A stretch of DNA of 64,000 nucleotides from Akkermansiaceae bacterium (GCA_024233085.1 JACKQC010000002.1:372001-436000); one strand, 5' to 3'; shown: positions 1 to 11,500, counted from the stretch's first letter. Notes: generated by a model not told the origin, from the letters alone. Program-made: numbers and translations.

Positions 1-1
1 T

Positions 2-1846
2 GTGCAGACGCGATTCATGCCGGGGCGGCGGCGATTCTGCGAGGCGGTGGTCGAGGATCCCGGGGGCGGCGCGCTCTCCGGACGCATCGTCCTGCGCTGG
101 TTCAACATGCCCTTTATTCACAAGTTGCTCGCGGTGGGACAGGAAATCGTTCTTTATGGCGAGCCCAAACAGAAGGGCAAACGCCTCGTCATCGATCATC
201 CCGACTACGAGATCGTCGAGCGCGCGGGCGAACTCGCCGGCATCCACCTGGACCGCATCGTGCCGGTCTATCCCGCGACGGCCGGACTGAACCAGCGGAC
301 GCTTCGAGCCTTGGTGTTTCGGGCGCTGGAGGCGATCACGGACGACGATTTGCCCGATCGCCTTCCCGCGGGCGCGGGGCAAAGCGAAGGCGGCGCCCAT
401 CTCTCCCGGGCGCGGGCGGTGCGGGCGATTCACTTTCCCGAAGACTTCGACACTTTGGCTCAGGCGCGGCGTTACCTCGCGCTGGAGGAATTCGCGCGGC
501 TCCAGCTCGAGCTGCTCGAACGGCGGAGCGCCCTCGACGCGGCCGGCGGCGAAAGCCGGTGCGGCTCCGGCGAAATTCTGGCGCGTTTCCTGGAAAGCCT
601 GCCCTTCGAGCCAACCGGCGCCCAGCGGCACTGTATCGACGAGATTCGCCGCGACCTGGCCGCTCCGCGGCCGATGAGCCGTCTCCTGCAGGGGGATGTG
701 GGTTCCGGGAAAACGCTGGTGGCCGCCGCCGCGATGGTGCTGGCGGCGGAGGCCGGGTTCGACGCCGCGCTGATGGCGCCCACGCAGATTCTGGCGGAAC
801 AACATTTTCGGAATTTTCGCGGCTGGCTCGAGCCCCTCGGCGTCCCGGTGCGGCTCCGGACAGGAGCGAAGCAAACCGACGGCGGCGATCTGCCCCTTTT
901 CGACCTGGCTTTGTCCGGAGAAAAGCCGACGGGTTCGGTCACGATCGGCACCCATGCCCTGGTTTCGGGCGATTCGGAGGAGTTCGAAAACGGCCTCGGC
1001 CTGGTCGTGATCGACGAGCAGCACAAGTTCGGCGTCGCCCAGCGCCAGGCGCTCATCGCCCGCGGCGACCGGCCCGACGTGCTCGTGATGACGGCGACGC
1101 CGATCCCCCGCACCCTGACGCTGGCATTTTACGGCGATCTCGACGTTTCCATCCTCGATGAGATGCCGAAGGGCCGGGGCCGCCTCGTCACGGGAATCCG
1201 GGACGCGTCGAAAACCGAGGCCGCCACCGCCTTCGTGCGCGAGCACCTGGAGCGCGGTCGCCAGGCCTACATCGTTTACCCGCTCATCGAGGAATCGGAG
1301 AAGGTGAAATCCGCCGCCGCCGCCACCGCCGAGTTTTCGGCCTGGGAGGCGCGCTTCGCCGGATTCCGGTGCGGACTGCTGCACGGAAAACTGTCGGGGG
1401 GCGAAAAAGACCGGGTCATGGAGGCTTTTCGCGGCGGCGAGATCGATGTGCTGGTGGCGACGACGGTGATCGAGGTGGGGGTGGACGTCTCAAACGCGAA
1501 CCTGATGCTGGTCTTCGGCGCGGACCGCTTCGGCCTGGCCCAGTTGCACCAGTTGCGCGGCCGGATCGGTCGTGGAGAGCACAAGAGTTATTGCGTCCTG
1601 ATGATCGACACGGAAGACGCCGGGGCGGCGGAGCGGCTGCGCATTCTGGAGGAAACCCGGGACGGCTTTCGCATCGCCGAGGCCGACCTGGAGCAGCGCG
1701 GCCCCGGTGAGGTGCTCGGGACGGCCCAGAGCGGGATGCCCGACCTGAAGTTCGCCTCGCTGCTCGGCGACTTGTCGCTGGTCCGGGAGGCGCGGGCGAT
1801 CGCGGAGAAAATGCTTGGCGAATCGGACCGGACTCAACAGGGTTAG
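2..1846 (+). CDS. recG: ATP-dependent DNA helicase RecG (5' end outside window)
   Basis: RecG is a superfamily 2 helicase that reverses stalled replication forks and migrates branched DNA in the cytoplasm. The visible part (about 614 codons of a usual ~690) begins inside the N-terminal OB-fold wedge domain. Helicase motifs follow: Walker A GDVGSGKT (fragment residues 231-238), DEQH box with HKFGV after it (from 338), TATPIPRT (motif III), EVGVDVSNAN and QLRGRIGRG (motifs V/VI). The open frame reaches the window edge, so the true start lies upstream. The last residues, QQG then TAG, come from a palindromic repeat that overlaps the stop codon. The next gene is convergent. Confidence 0.96.
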   Translation: MQTRFMPGRRRFCEAVVEDPGGGALSGRIVLRWFNMPFIHKLLAVGQEIVLYGEPKQKGKRLVIDHPDYEIVERAGELAGIHLDRIVPVYPATAGLNQRTLRALVFRALEAITDDDLPDRLPAGAGQSEGGAHLSRARAVRAIHFPEDFDTLAQARRYLALEEFARLQLELLERRSALDAAGGESRCGSGEILARFLESLPFEPTGAQRHCIDEIRRDLAAPRPMSRLLQGDVGSGKTLVAAAAMVLAAEAGFDAALMAPTQILAEQHFRNFRGWLEPLGVPVRLRTGAKQTDGGDLPLFDLALSGEKPTGSVTIGTHALVSGDSEEFENGLGLVVIDEQHKFGVAQRQALIARGDRPDVLVMTATPIPRTLTLAFYGDLDVSILDEMPKGRGRLVTGIRDASKTEAATAFVREHLERGRQAYIVYPLIEESEKVKSAAAATAEFSAWEARFAGFRCGLLHGKLSGGEKDRVMEAFRGGEIDVLVATTVIEVGVDVSNANLMLVFGADRFGLAQLHQLRGRIGRGEHKSYCVLMIDTEDAGAAERLRILEETRDGFRIAEADLEQRGPGEVLGTAQSGMPDLKFASLLGDLSLVREARAIAEKMLGESDRTQQG

Positions 1847-1871
1847 GTCACCGGGTCAACCCTGTCGGGTC
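1835..1871 (+). repeat. REP-like palindrome, copy 1 (recG/GT2 convergent junction)
   Basis: Arms ACAGGGTT (1837-1844) and AACCCTGT (1858-1865) flank a 13-nt centre. The recG stop codon TAG (1844-1846) is formed by the left arm plus the next bases. The copy lies between two convergent genes. The same sequence recurs at 36786, 43091 and 49363, with degenerate copies at 8414 and 25773. A bidirectional terminator or REP-type role is inferred. Confidence 0.85.
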
Positions 1872-1883
1872 GGCCGGGCCGGG

Positions 1884-2663
1884 TCACTCGGCGGAGGCGG
1901 GTTCGTCCCGCTTGGCGAGCAGTCGCGGTTTCTCGCCGTGAAACTTCCGGTCCCAGCGGCGGAAGAACTGTTTTGTCGAGATCCACATGCAGAGGATGCC
2001 GTATTTCAGCGCCTTGGAGAAGCGGATGGAGCTGCTGTCGTCCTCGTATTTCGTGGGGCAGGTGATCTCGCAGGTGCCGTAGCCGCGGTCGATGGCGGCG
2101 ACGAGCAGGTTGTTGTCGAAGATGAAGTCGTCGCTCAGGGCGTGAAAGTCGATGTCCTCGAGCAGGCGGCGCGAATAGGCGCGGTAACCGGTGTGGTACT
2201 CCGTGTGGCGCCGGCCCAGGCAGAGGTCCATGTAGTTGGAAATGCCGAAATTCACGAGGTATTTCCAGACGGGCATTCCGCCGCTCAGGGCGCCGCGGCC
2301 GGAGGTGCGCGAGGCGAGCACCAGATCGTAGGTGTCGTCGAGCAGCAGCATGCCGGCCATGGCCGGGACCAGCTTCGGCGTGTACTGGTAATCCGGGTGG
2401 AGGAGAATGATGATGTCGGCGCCGGAATCCAGGCCGTACTGGAGGCATTGCTTCACGTTGCCGCCGTAGCCGAGATTCGGATTGTTCACGTGGACTTCGA
2501 TGCCGAGTTCCTTCGCGATCTCGACGGTGCGATCCTTCGAGCAGTCGTCGGAGAGGATGATGTGGTCGGCCACCTCGCGGGAGATCTCGGCGACGGTTTT
2601 GGCGAGGGTTTTTTCGGCGTAATAGCCGGGCATGACGACGGCGACTTTCTTTCCCTGGAGCAT
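1884..2663 (-). CDS. Family 2 glycosyltransferase
   Basis: This 259-aa protein has the GT-A fold signature of dolichol-phosphate-mannose-synthase-like GT2 enzymes. The N-terminal strand is VAVVMPGYYAEKTL, followed by the nucleotide-sugar aspartates in ILSDDCSKDRT, NNPNLGYGGN, and LLHPDYQYTP in the DXD position. I chose the ATG at 2663 because the family domain starts directly after it; the open frame continues 26 codons upstream without family-like sequence. There is no membrane segment, so it is probably cytoplasmic or peripheral and makes a lipid-linked or surface glycan. The acceptor cannot be told. It converges on recG with a palindromic repeat between them. Confidence 0.88.
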   Translation of the reverse strand: MLQGKKVAVVMPGYYAEKTLAKTVAEISREVADHIILSDDCSKDRTVEIAKELGIEVHVNNPNLGYGGNVKQCLQYGLDSGADIIILLHPDYQYTPKLVPAMAGMLLLDDTYDLVLASRTSGRGALSGGMPVWKYLVNFGISNYMDLCLGRRHTEYHTGYRAYSRRLLEDIDFHALSDDFIFDNNLLVAAIDRGYGTCEITCPTKYEDDSSSIRFSKALKYGILCMWISTKQFFRRWDRKFHGEKPRLLAKRDEPASAE

Positions 2664-2762
2664 GGAGAGCGGCTGGCTGCGTTCGGTTCGGTGTTTCGAG
2701 ATTTGAGGGTCGCACGATGGATCGGTTGCCCGGAATCGCAAGGCCGATCTTGGCTTCGCGGG

Positions 2763-3605
2763 TCAGAAGACGCGGCCGCGGCGGGCCTTCACGGCCAGGC
2801 GGCGGCGTCCGGTCTCGTCGAAACCGAGGGTGACCGGGGCGCCGAAGGCCTGCGAGAGCACGGGCTCGGTGAGCACGGTGTCGCGTTCGCCGCGGGCGAT
2901 GACGCGGCCTTCGCGCAGGACGAGGGCGTGGGTGATGGCGGGCAGGATTTCCTCCACATGATGCGTGACCATCAGCAGGGTCGGGGCGCCCGTCTTCGAT
3001 CCGACGAGGCGGGCGACGAAGTCGAGGAAATGCTCGCGCGCGACCGGATCGAGACCGGCGCAGGGTTCGTCGAGGACGAGCAGGCGGAGGTCGGGCGACA
3101 TGAGGGCGCGGCCGACGAGGACACGCTGGCGCTCGCCCTGGGAGAGAAACATCCAGGGCTGGCCGGCGAGATGGGCGCACTCGACGCGGGCGAGCTCGGT
3201 CTCGGCGTCGGCGCGATCGCGTTTCGGGGTGCGTTGCCGCCAGTAGTTGACCATCGCGTAGCGGCCGGCGAGGACGATGTCGAGCGCCGGTTCGCCGGGC
3301 TCGATCAACTGGGCGATGCCGGCGCTGACGAAGCCGATGTTCCGCCGCCAGGCGTCCCATTGCTGGTCGGGCCGGTCGGCCGCGGCTTCGCGACCGGCGA
3401 GCGTGACTTCGCCGCGGGTGGGGGTGAGGTATCCGAGCAGGACATTGAGCAGCGAGGTTTTTCCCGAGCCGTTGGCGCCGAGCAAGGCCCAGTGTTCACC
3501 TGGCATCACGGTCCAATCGACGGCCTCCAGCAGAGAGCGTCCCTCCCGGACGACGGAGAGGTTCTGAACGCGCAGAACGGGCGGGGAGGGGGCGGTTTCG
3601 GACAT
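2763..3605 (-). CDS. ABC transporter ATP-binding protein, ModF/YlmA-like
   Basis: This is a single ABC ATPase domain of 280 aa. Visible motifs are Walker A GANGSGKTS, signature LSQGERQR, Walker B LLVLDEPCAGLD, and the H-loop in VTHHVEEI. The VEEILPAITHALVLREGRV block resembles stand-alone ATPases of the ModF/YlmA type rather than a typical importer. No permease or binding protein is encoded nearby, so the substrate is unknown and a non-transport role is possible. The ATG at 3605 is the first Met before the domain; a longer reading frame upstream overlaps the next gene and is unlikely to be coding. Confidence 0.87.
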   Translation of the reverse strand: MSETAPSPPVLRVQNLSVVREGRSLLEAVDWTVMPGEHWALLGANGSGKTSLLNVLLGYLTPTRGEVTLAGREAAADRPDQQWDAWRRNIGFVSAGIAQLIEPGEPALDIVLAGRYAMVNYWRQRTPKRDRADAETELARVECAHLAGQPWMFLSQGERQRVLVGRALMSPDLRLLVLDEPCAGLDPVAREHFLDFVARLVGSKTGAPTLLMVTHHVEEILPAITHALVLREGRVIARGERDTVLTEPVLSQAFGAPVTLGFDETGRRRLAVKARRGRVF

Positions 3606-3691
3606 GGGGGGGCGCGAATTTTTTCGCCGACCGACCAAAGCGGTCCCGGCGAGCGGGCGCAAGGCCCGGAACGGCGATTTTCGCGCTCCGC

Positions 3692-4918
3692 TCAGTAGAA
3701 TTCGAGCCGCAGACCTTCGCTGCGCCACTTGTCGGCCACGTCCTCCTGCAGTTGGGCGAAGGACTTGCCACCGAGCAGAATTTCGACCCGGGCCTCCTCC
3801 TCCTTTTTGCCTTCGGCGAGGGCTTTCATGTAGTTGACCAGCGTGGTGGCTTTGCCGTCGCCCTCGAGACGGAGGTAGTAGTAGAAGAGCACGTTCGCCG
3901 AGGGATAGTTGCGCGAGGCTCCGGGAGTGGCCAGGTCGGCGGCCCATTCGGCGCTGGAAATGGTCATGAGCCGTTCCAGGGGGATCATGCTGAATTCCCG
4001 GTCGGTTCCGCTCCTCCGGGAAAGATCCTCGCGGATGGAGCGGTCCATCGAGGTCAGGGTGAAACGGCCGTTGTCGTAGCGCTGGGTCGAGATCGTTTCG
4101 GCGAGACCTTCCTTGAACCAGACCGGCGTCAGAATCAGCCATTTGCCGGTGACCTGATGGGCGATTTCGTGGACGAGGGTGTCGCTCTGTTTCTTGTGGT
4201 CGACGATGTAGCGGGTGCCGGTGAACTCGACCCCGAGGTTCGGCAGCGGGACCTTGATGATGCTTTTCACGAGTTCCCCGCCGCGCCAGGAGGAGCTGTG
4301 CATGCCGCCGGAACCCTGCATGCCGCCGTCGCCGTAGTAGTCCTCCCGGGAGGCGTAAAGCTGGGTGGGATAGTAGCCCTCGCCGAAGGGCTTGGGATTG
4401 AGGCCGATCGGGATCACGGAGGCGAACTCGTAGGTCGCCTCAAAAATGCGCGAAAACTCGACAATCACCGTTTTTGACAGGCGCGTTGGACTGCGGAATT
4501 CGAAGTGCGGGCTGCGGTAGACGAATTCGTTGCTCTCCTTGTCTTCTTTGACGATGGCGATCTTGTCCTCGTCGAAATCGGCCGCGACGGAATTCGGCCA
4601 CTCGCCGAGCTTCACTTTCGAAAAGTCGGCGAAGGACTGGCTGTCGTTCGCGGCGGGCTGACTGTCGGCTTTTTCCTTCCATGCCTTGGCGAAGGCCTGG
4701 TCCTCCTCGCTCAGGCGCGACAGGGGAAACTTGAAATCGCCGCGCGCCGTTTTGAGGGTGATCTCGCCCTCCTCGAGCGCGACGATTTCGCCGGGCACCG
4801 TTTTGCCGTCGGTGCTGGTCCAGTTTCGTTCCTCGGCAAAGGCCGCCTGAAACGGATGAGCCGCGGCGAGCAGGGCCACGAGAGCGGGGAGCGGGATGAA
4901 TTGGGAAGCCGCTTTCAT
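3692..4918 (-). CDS. Secreted SHD1-domain protein with gluzincin-type metalloprotease motif
   Basis: This 408-aa protein has an N-terminal signal peptide (about residues 1-26, ending AFAEE). An SHD1-like module follows (RNWTSTDGKTVPGEIVALEE, about residues 28-75), a domain common at the start of secreted Verrucomicrobia and Planctomycetes proteins. The C-terminal half contains LVHEIAHQ, an HEXXH-type zinc site, followed about 20 residues later by FKEGLAE, which could supply the third ligand as in gluzincins. This suggests a periplasmic or surface zinc peptidase; the substrate is unknown. The ATG at 4918 follows an AAGAG-like ribosome-binding stretch. Confidence 0.72.
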   Translation of the reverse strand: MKAASQFIPLPALVALLAAAHPFQAAFAEERNWTSTDGKTVPGEIVALEEGEITLKTARGDFKFPLSRLSEEDQAFAKAWKEKADSQPAANDSQSFADFSKVKLGEWPNSVAADFDEDKIAIVKEDKESNEFVYRSPHFEFRSPTRLSKTVIVEFSRIFEATYEFASVIPIGLNPKPFGEGYYPTQLYASREDYYGDGGMQGSGGMHSSSWRGGELVKSIIKVPLPNLGVEFTGTRYIVDHKKQSDTLVHEIAHQVTGKWLILTPVWFKEGLAETISTQRYDNGRFTLTSMDRSIREDLSRRSGTDREFSMIPLERLMTISSAEWAADLATPGASRNYPSANVLFYYYLRLEGDGKATTLVNYMKALAEGKKEEEARVEILLGGKSFAQLQEDVADKWRSEGLRLEFY

Positions 4919-5013
4919 TTTTTTTCTCTTGATCTTGGAATCCGCGGAACGCGGCCCGGTCACCAGAAAAACATGCCGTGTCGGTTTCGGCAAGGCCGCG
5001 GTCGGTCGATCGA

Positions 5014-5793
5014 TCAGAACAGGACGATCGGCGGCGGCACGATTTTCACCGCGCCCTGGTTGAAATCGGAGCCCTCGCTTTCTTCGATGCTGCTGACGAT
5101 CTCCTTTTCGAAGGCGATCGAGACCCGGCCGGTTTCGACTTTGAGATAGGTCACCGACTGGTAGGGACGGCCAAAACGGTCGAGGGCCGTCGTGGTCTGC
5201 GGCACCCGTTCGTAGGTGATGTATTCGAGCACGTCGGAGCGGCCTTCCTTGTCCACCTTGGAATTTCGCTTGTCCGGCCGGCCGAGCGACTCCATGACCT
5301 CCTCGATCGTCATGCCGAGGGCGACCTGCTGCTGGTCGATCAGGTCCCGCACCAGCAGATGCCGTTCGTGGAGCTTGGTGAGGTTCCGCTTTAACTCGTC
5401 GGACACGCCCTCGACGGCGTGGATGCCCACCCAGCCGACGACCGTTCCCTGCTGGGCGCGGGCGCGGACGCGGTAGGCCTTTTCCCCGATGGCCAGCAGC
5501 TCGGCCTCCTGGTCGGCGACGAGGTTTCCGAGCCAGCGCTCCCCGGTCAGATTCGCGTAAACGGGCGCGATCTTGGAAATCTTGACCTTGACGGTTTTCT
5601 TGACGAGCCCTTCGAGGTAGACCGCGCCGTCCTCCTTGATGAGGCTGGATTCCTCGCGATCGGCCTTGGATTTCCGGATGGGAACGACTTTCGGACCCAG
5701 CTGAGCGTGGGCGGTGCCGCAATGGGCGAAGCCGAGCGCGACGAGCGCGGCGGCGATCGCGAGGGAGTCGCGATACGGGTGAGACCGTTTCAT
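5014..5793 (-). CDS. Secreted protein with SmpA/BamE-like segment, function unknown
   Basis: This 259-aa protein has a signal peptide (about residues 1-30, ending AHAQ). A likely SH3-like beta-rich part (residues 60-120) follows. The segment around residues 155-195 (GMTIEEVMESLGRPD, then a run ending in YITYER) resembles the helix-strand start of SmpA/OmlA-type domains, where a short GMT-EV-LG-P pattern recurs. There is no lipobox cysteine near the signal cleavage site. Same strand as the metalloprotease gene downstream, with about 95 bp between them, so co-transcription is possible. I do not recognise a specific family. Confidence 0.65.
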   Translation of the reverse strand: MKRSHPYRDSLAIAAALVALGFAHCGTAHAQLGPKVVPIRKSKADREESSLIKEDGAVYLEGLVKKTVKVKISKIAPVYANLTGERWLGNLVADQEAELLAIGEKAYRVRARAQQGTVVGWVGIHAVEGVSDELKRNLTKLHERHLLVRDLIDQQQVALGMTIEEVMESLGRPDKRNSKVDKEGRSDVLEYITYERVPQTTTALDRFGRPYQSVTYLKVETGRVSIAFEKEIVSSIEESEGSDFNQGAVKIVPPPIVLF

Positions 5794-5854
5794 GGTGCTG
5801 AAGGGGGTGTGTGAACTCGGTGCGGTGCGAAGCGGCGGAAAGGCCGATGCCCGT

Positions 5855-5881
5855 TTGACGGTCCCGGCAGCATACTATTCA
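5855..5881 (+). promoter_or_regulatory. Possible hemL promoter
   Basis: In the 141-bp divergent gap, TTGACG (5855-5860) is followed 15 nt later by TATTCA (5876-5881). The spacing is short of the ideal 17 bp. The gap has no other clear signal for the rightward gene. Confidence 0.25.
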
Positions 5882-5934
5882 TTGGCCGGCCCCAAAAGCT
5901 CGAAATTGCCACCCCAAAAAAGCCCGCCCACGCC

Positions 5935-7221
<1,287 letters not shown>

Positions 7222-7251
7222 CGGGGCTGGGAACGCCTTCCGCCGGGGGGC

Positions 7252-7893
7252 TTAGGTTCCAAAGTAGCGGTCCCCGGCGTCGCCGAGTCCGGGCACGATG
7301 TAGGCCTTTTCGTTGAGGCCCTCGTCCACCGAGGCGGTGAAGATCGGAATGTCGGGGTGCCGCGAATGAAATTCCGCGACGCCTTCCGGCGCGGCGATCA
7401 GCGTGGCGAACCGGATGCGGGTCGCGCCCGCGTTCTTCAATTGCGCCGCCGCCTCGGCGCCGCTGTGCCCGGTGGCGAGCATCGGGTCGATGAGGATGAC
7501 GTCGCTTTCGCCGAGGGTGGGCGGAAAATTCGAATAGTAGGGGCGTGGTCGGAGGGATTCCTCGTCGCGGTAAAGACCGATGAAGGCGACGGCGGCATCG
7601 GAGAGGATTTCGGTGAACCCGTTCAGCATGCCCGCCCCGGCCCGAAGGACAGGGACGAGTGTGACCGGCCGCTTGAGGCGCGCGCCTTCGGTCTTTCGGA
7701 TGGGGGTTTCGATCTCGAAGGGCTCCGTCTCGAGGTCGCGGGTCAGCTCGTAGGTCATGAGCTGCGCGATGTCGTGCAAGGCTTGCCGAAAATGCAGGGT
7801 CTCCGTCGAGACACGCCGAAGCTCGGTGAGCCGGGCGCGAATCAGCGGGTGATCGAGCACAACGGTGCGGGGGGCGGAGGCCGGAGTATCCAT
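7252..7893 (-). CDS. upp: Uracil phosphoribosyltransferase
   Basis: Upp salvages uracil to UMP using PRPP in the cytoplasm. The 213-aa product from the ATG at 7893 has the usual length. It shows the conserved VLRAGAGML, the PRPP-binding DPMLATGHS, and the C-terminal uracil-binding part YIVPGLGDAGDRYFGT. An in-frame upstream start would add 11 residues not found in the family, so I chose 7893. The gene converges on hemL with about 30 bp between the stops and no copy of the palindromic repeat. Confidence 0.95.
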   Translation of the reverse strand: MDTPASAPRTVVLDHPLIRARLTELRRVSTETLHFRQALHDIAQLMTYELTRDLETEPFEIETPIRKTEGARLKRPVTLVPVLRAGAGMLNGFTEILSDAAVAFIGLYRDEESLRPRPYYSNFPPTLGESDVILIDPMLATGHSGAEAAAQLKNAGATRIRFATLIAAPEGVAEFHSRHPDIPIFTASVDEGLNEKAYIVPGLGDAGDRYFGT

Positions 7894-7989
7894 CGCGGCG
7901 TGAGCTTGGCAGAAACTCGCGACCATGTCGATGGATGATCGGGCTTTGCCTCCGCCATGTTCGAAACGGGGACTTGGCGCGATTTCCTT

Positions 7990-8417
7990 TCAGGGTTTGG
8001 CGGCCCCGGTGACGAGGGCCTCGAGTTTTTCGAGCCGCTCGCGCAGCGTGTCGTTCTCGGCTTTCAGCGACTCGTTGGCGGCCTTGAGTTCCTTAACGGC
8101 GGCGCGGTACCGATGCCGATGCCGACAAAGTTGGCGGGGCCGACAACCATCGCTTCGGTGCCGAATGCGGTGTTGCCAATCGCGAGATTGTCGTTGGTCG
8201 TGTCGTAACACAAATTCCACGCGGTGGTGGCGTCGTCCTCCTCGAGGCGAATTCCGCCATTGGGATCGGCGGCGGCGACGGTGCCGTCGGCGATGTCAAC
8301 CGAGAAGACCCCACCGGTGGCGAGGCCGGACGGACGATGGGTGGAGGGGTGGGTTCCCCGGTGGTGGTGCGTTTTCACGGTGGAAACATTTTTTGGCCGA
8401 AAAACGCAGGGAATCAA
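7990..8417 (-). pseudogene. Decayed fragment of a fibre-like protein
   Basis: Two overlapping minus-strand frames together resemble the end of the giant protein encoded just upstream at 8533-13464. The first frame (about 8417-8110) reads GGIRLEEDDATT, then a few residues on CYDTTNDNLAIGN, then GIGIGTAPP. It matches the GIRLEDDGTTKYWN and GVGIGS blocks of the giant protein. The second frame (about 8105-7990) is the coiled-coil tail LKAENDTLRERLEKLEAL, matching ENAELKERLEKLEA. The S74 chaperone domain that should lie between them is missing and the reading frame shifts near 8100-8115. No signal peptide is present. I infer a deletion remnant of a tandem copy. Confidence 0.7.
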
Positions 8418-8447
8418 CCGGGTTAGGTCGCGGGTTTGACCCTGTTG
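8414..8447 (+). repeat. REP-like palindrome, copy 2 (degenerate)
   Basis: The sequence CAACCGGGTTAGGTCGCGGG then TTTGACCCTGTTG matches the consensus with a few changes. It lies at the start of the decayed fragment and downstream of the giant fibre-like gene. This is the only clear copy not between convergent genes. Confidence 0.65.
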
Positions 8448-8532
8448 AAAAAGGGGAGATGCCGCTCTTTTTTTTGGTTCAGTGGCACAGGGGAAAGGGG
8501 CGATCCTCCGGCGGGCGGGATTCGGGCGTCGG

Positions 8533-11500
8533 TCAGGGCTGGGCGAGCTTTTCGAGGGCGGCCTCGAGTTTTTCGAGGCGCTCTTTCAGCTCGGCGTTCT
8601 CCCTTCCGAGCCTGGAGATCTCCGCGTCCTTCTCGGCCTTCAGCTCCTGGATGGCGCGCGTGTTGATGGGGGTGAGGCCGGAGATGGCGAGGGTCTTGAA
8701 GCCGCGCTTCTCCTCGACGAGGTCGGGAAAGACCTGCTCCACGTCCTGCGCGATGAATCCGTAGGTCTTCGGGACGTCGGGGGAAGAGGTTTTGTAGCGG
8801 TAACGCACCACCGGGATGCGGGCGAGCTCCGCGAGGGCGGAATCCAGGTTCTCGAAATCCTTCTTGAGCCGCCGGTCCGAGGTGATCGCGGCCGTTCCGT
8901 CCGTGTCACGGATGTAGAAGTAGGCGCCGCCGTCGGAGTGTTCGAAGACCAGATCGTTGTCCGACCAGTAGGAGATGTTCCAGTACTTCGTCGTCCCGTC
9001 GTCCTCGAGCCGGATGCCTTGGCTGTCGCCGGCAGTCTTGATGTGGAGGGGCGCGTTGGGGTCTGTGCTCCCGATCCCCACGCCGCCACCCGCCCGGATG
9101 AGAAACTGGTCCGTGCCGGTGGAGGCGAAGTCGGCCTCCGTGCTGTCGCCCCAGACGAAGGTGCCGTGGTGGTTGGCCTTGGCTCGCCGTCCGGCTGCGA
9201 AAGAGGAATTGCCGGATGCCGTGTTCAGGTCTCCTCCCGGAACAGCCGAGAATTCCCCGGTCGCATGGTTGGATACCCCACCGGAGACCGTGGAATAGGC
9301 ACCGGTTGCGGTGTTGCCGCCGCCGCCGCTAACGGTTGCCTGGGTATTTGTAGCGCTGTTTGAACTCCCACCTGCCACAGTCGCATAAAGGCCGAGTCCG
9401 GTAGTATTCATATAGCCTCCCCCAATCGTTCCAAAGTCCCGGTTGACGGTGTGCACACCGCCAGACGCCCCTCCACCACCGATGACCGCTCCCTGAACCC
9501 CGGCAGCGACACTGTTCCCAGGGTCGCCCCCGATCACATTGAATGTCGTGCCCGCCGTCGGCTTCTCCGTCCGGAATCCAGCCGCCGTGAGATCACCGCT
9601 GTTTTTGGCGACGGAAAAGACGTCTTGCGAATCGTTCCTGATCACCAGATCGTCGGAGGCATTCATGTAGAAATACCAGTCCTCGAAGGAGGTTCCGGAA
9701 GTCTCCAATCGGAACCCGTCGGTTGCTGTGATGCCACCCTGCTTGAGATGCAGCGCTGCTCCCGGTGCCGTCGTTCCGATCCCGACCTCGCCCGTGCTCC
9801 GATAGACGTCGCCTCCGGCGACATTCCACAGCCCGACGTCGGCGCCGAGCTTGGCGGCGGTCACGGCTCCGGCGGCGAGATCCGCGGTCGCGATGGTGCC
9901 GTCGGCGATGTTCCCGGAAGTGACCGCTTCGGCCGCGAGGTCCGCCGTCCCGATGCTCCCGTCGGCGATGATCCCGGAAGTGACGGCATTGGCCGCGAGA
10001 TCCACCGTCTTGATGGCGCCGTCGGCGATGATCCCGGAAGTGACCGCGTTGGCAGCGAGGTCCGCCGTCACGATGCTCCCGTCGGTGATAGCGGCAGAAG
10101 TTACGCTGCCATCCGCGAGCTTGGCGGCGGTGATGGCATCGTCCCCGATTGACGAAGTGGTGATGGCGCCGTCCGCGATTGACGATGAGGTGATGGCACC
10201 GTCCGCGACCGAGTCGGCCTGGATCGGGAAGGCGCCGGCGGTGGCGGCTGTCCAAGTGATGTCCGTCGGCAGGGTGGCGAAATGCAGATCCGCCGTGTTG
10301 GCATCGTAGTAGGAGACGGCGGGACGTCCATCGACTTCGAGTGGTGAGTTCCAAGCGGGCAATCCGACGCCCGTGCGCACCACCTGAGCGGGTCCCCAGG
10401 CCGTGCCGTCGGCATTGGTGGCCCGGTAGAGGCGCAGGGTATGGTCGAACTCCCGGCAGGTCACGGCGGGCGTGCCCCCGAGGTCGGCAACCGCAGCGAG
10501 GTTCCAGGTCGAGGCGGTGTTGTCGATGACCGTCAGCGTCCAGGAACTCGCGGTGGTGCCGCTGGCGTCGGGCGCGCGAAGCATGGCGGGTCGGTGGCCG
10601 TAGTCACCGCGCCGGGAGAAAAAGATGGCGGGTTTCCCGTTCACCACCGTCAGGGTGATCGGAAAATAGAAGACTGGGTCCACCAGTCCCTCGTTCCCCG
10701 AAGCCGGGAGGACGGTGGGAGACCAGGCGCCCGAGCCGTCCACCGCCGTAGCCCGCGCGTAGTAGAGATTGTTGTTGTCGTGGACAAAGGCGATCGCGGG
10801 AAGCCCATTCACCTCGGCCAGGCCCATCTGCTGGGACATGTTAAATCCGCCACCGAAGGTGTCCGCGAGAACCGGCGCCGGCCAAGAGTCGCCGTTGGCG
10901 TCGTTGGCCCGGCAGTAGTAGACCCGTCCACCCCTCCAATAGGCGACGGCGGGCCGCCCGCCGATCACCGCGCCCCGGCAGTAACTGCCGGCAGCTCCCG
11001 CCGCGATGGTGACAGGTGTCGCCGTCCAGGCCGTGCCGTCGGCGTCGTCGGCCCGCTGGTAGCGCATTTCCCCGCGGGTGACGTTGTGGTAGGCGATGGC
11101 CGGTCTCCCACCGATCTCGAGCAAGGTCGGGTAGTATCCGGTGTTGTTTGTTCCATCGTCCTCCACGGTCACGGGGCTGTTCCACTCGTTGCCGGCGGCG
11201 TCCTTGGCCCGCGCGTACAGCAGGTCGCCCTGGGCCCAATAGGCGACGGCGGGCCGGCCGTTGACGATGGCCATGGAGACATACTCGCCCGCGGCCGTGG
11301 TGGCGCCGTCGATCTGGCGATGGGCGAAGTTCACCGCCAGGTCGAAGCTCGCCTCGGTCCGGTTGCTGACGGTGACGGCGTCTTCGAACCCGCCGGCATC
11401 CACCGTCACCGGCGGCACGATGCCGAAGGTTTGGCCGAAGGTGATCGACTCCGTCCCCACGACGCCGCCGGCGGAGCCGGAGTCCTCGGTAAGGGCGAGG

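Noticed and set aside
1815..3698. A 627-codon plus-strand frame
   Set aside because: It is antisense to the GT2 and ABC ATPase genes and resembles no family.
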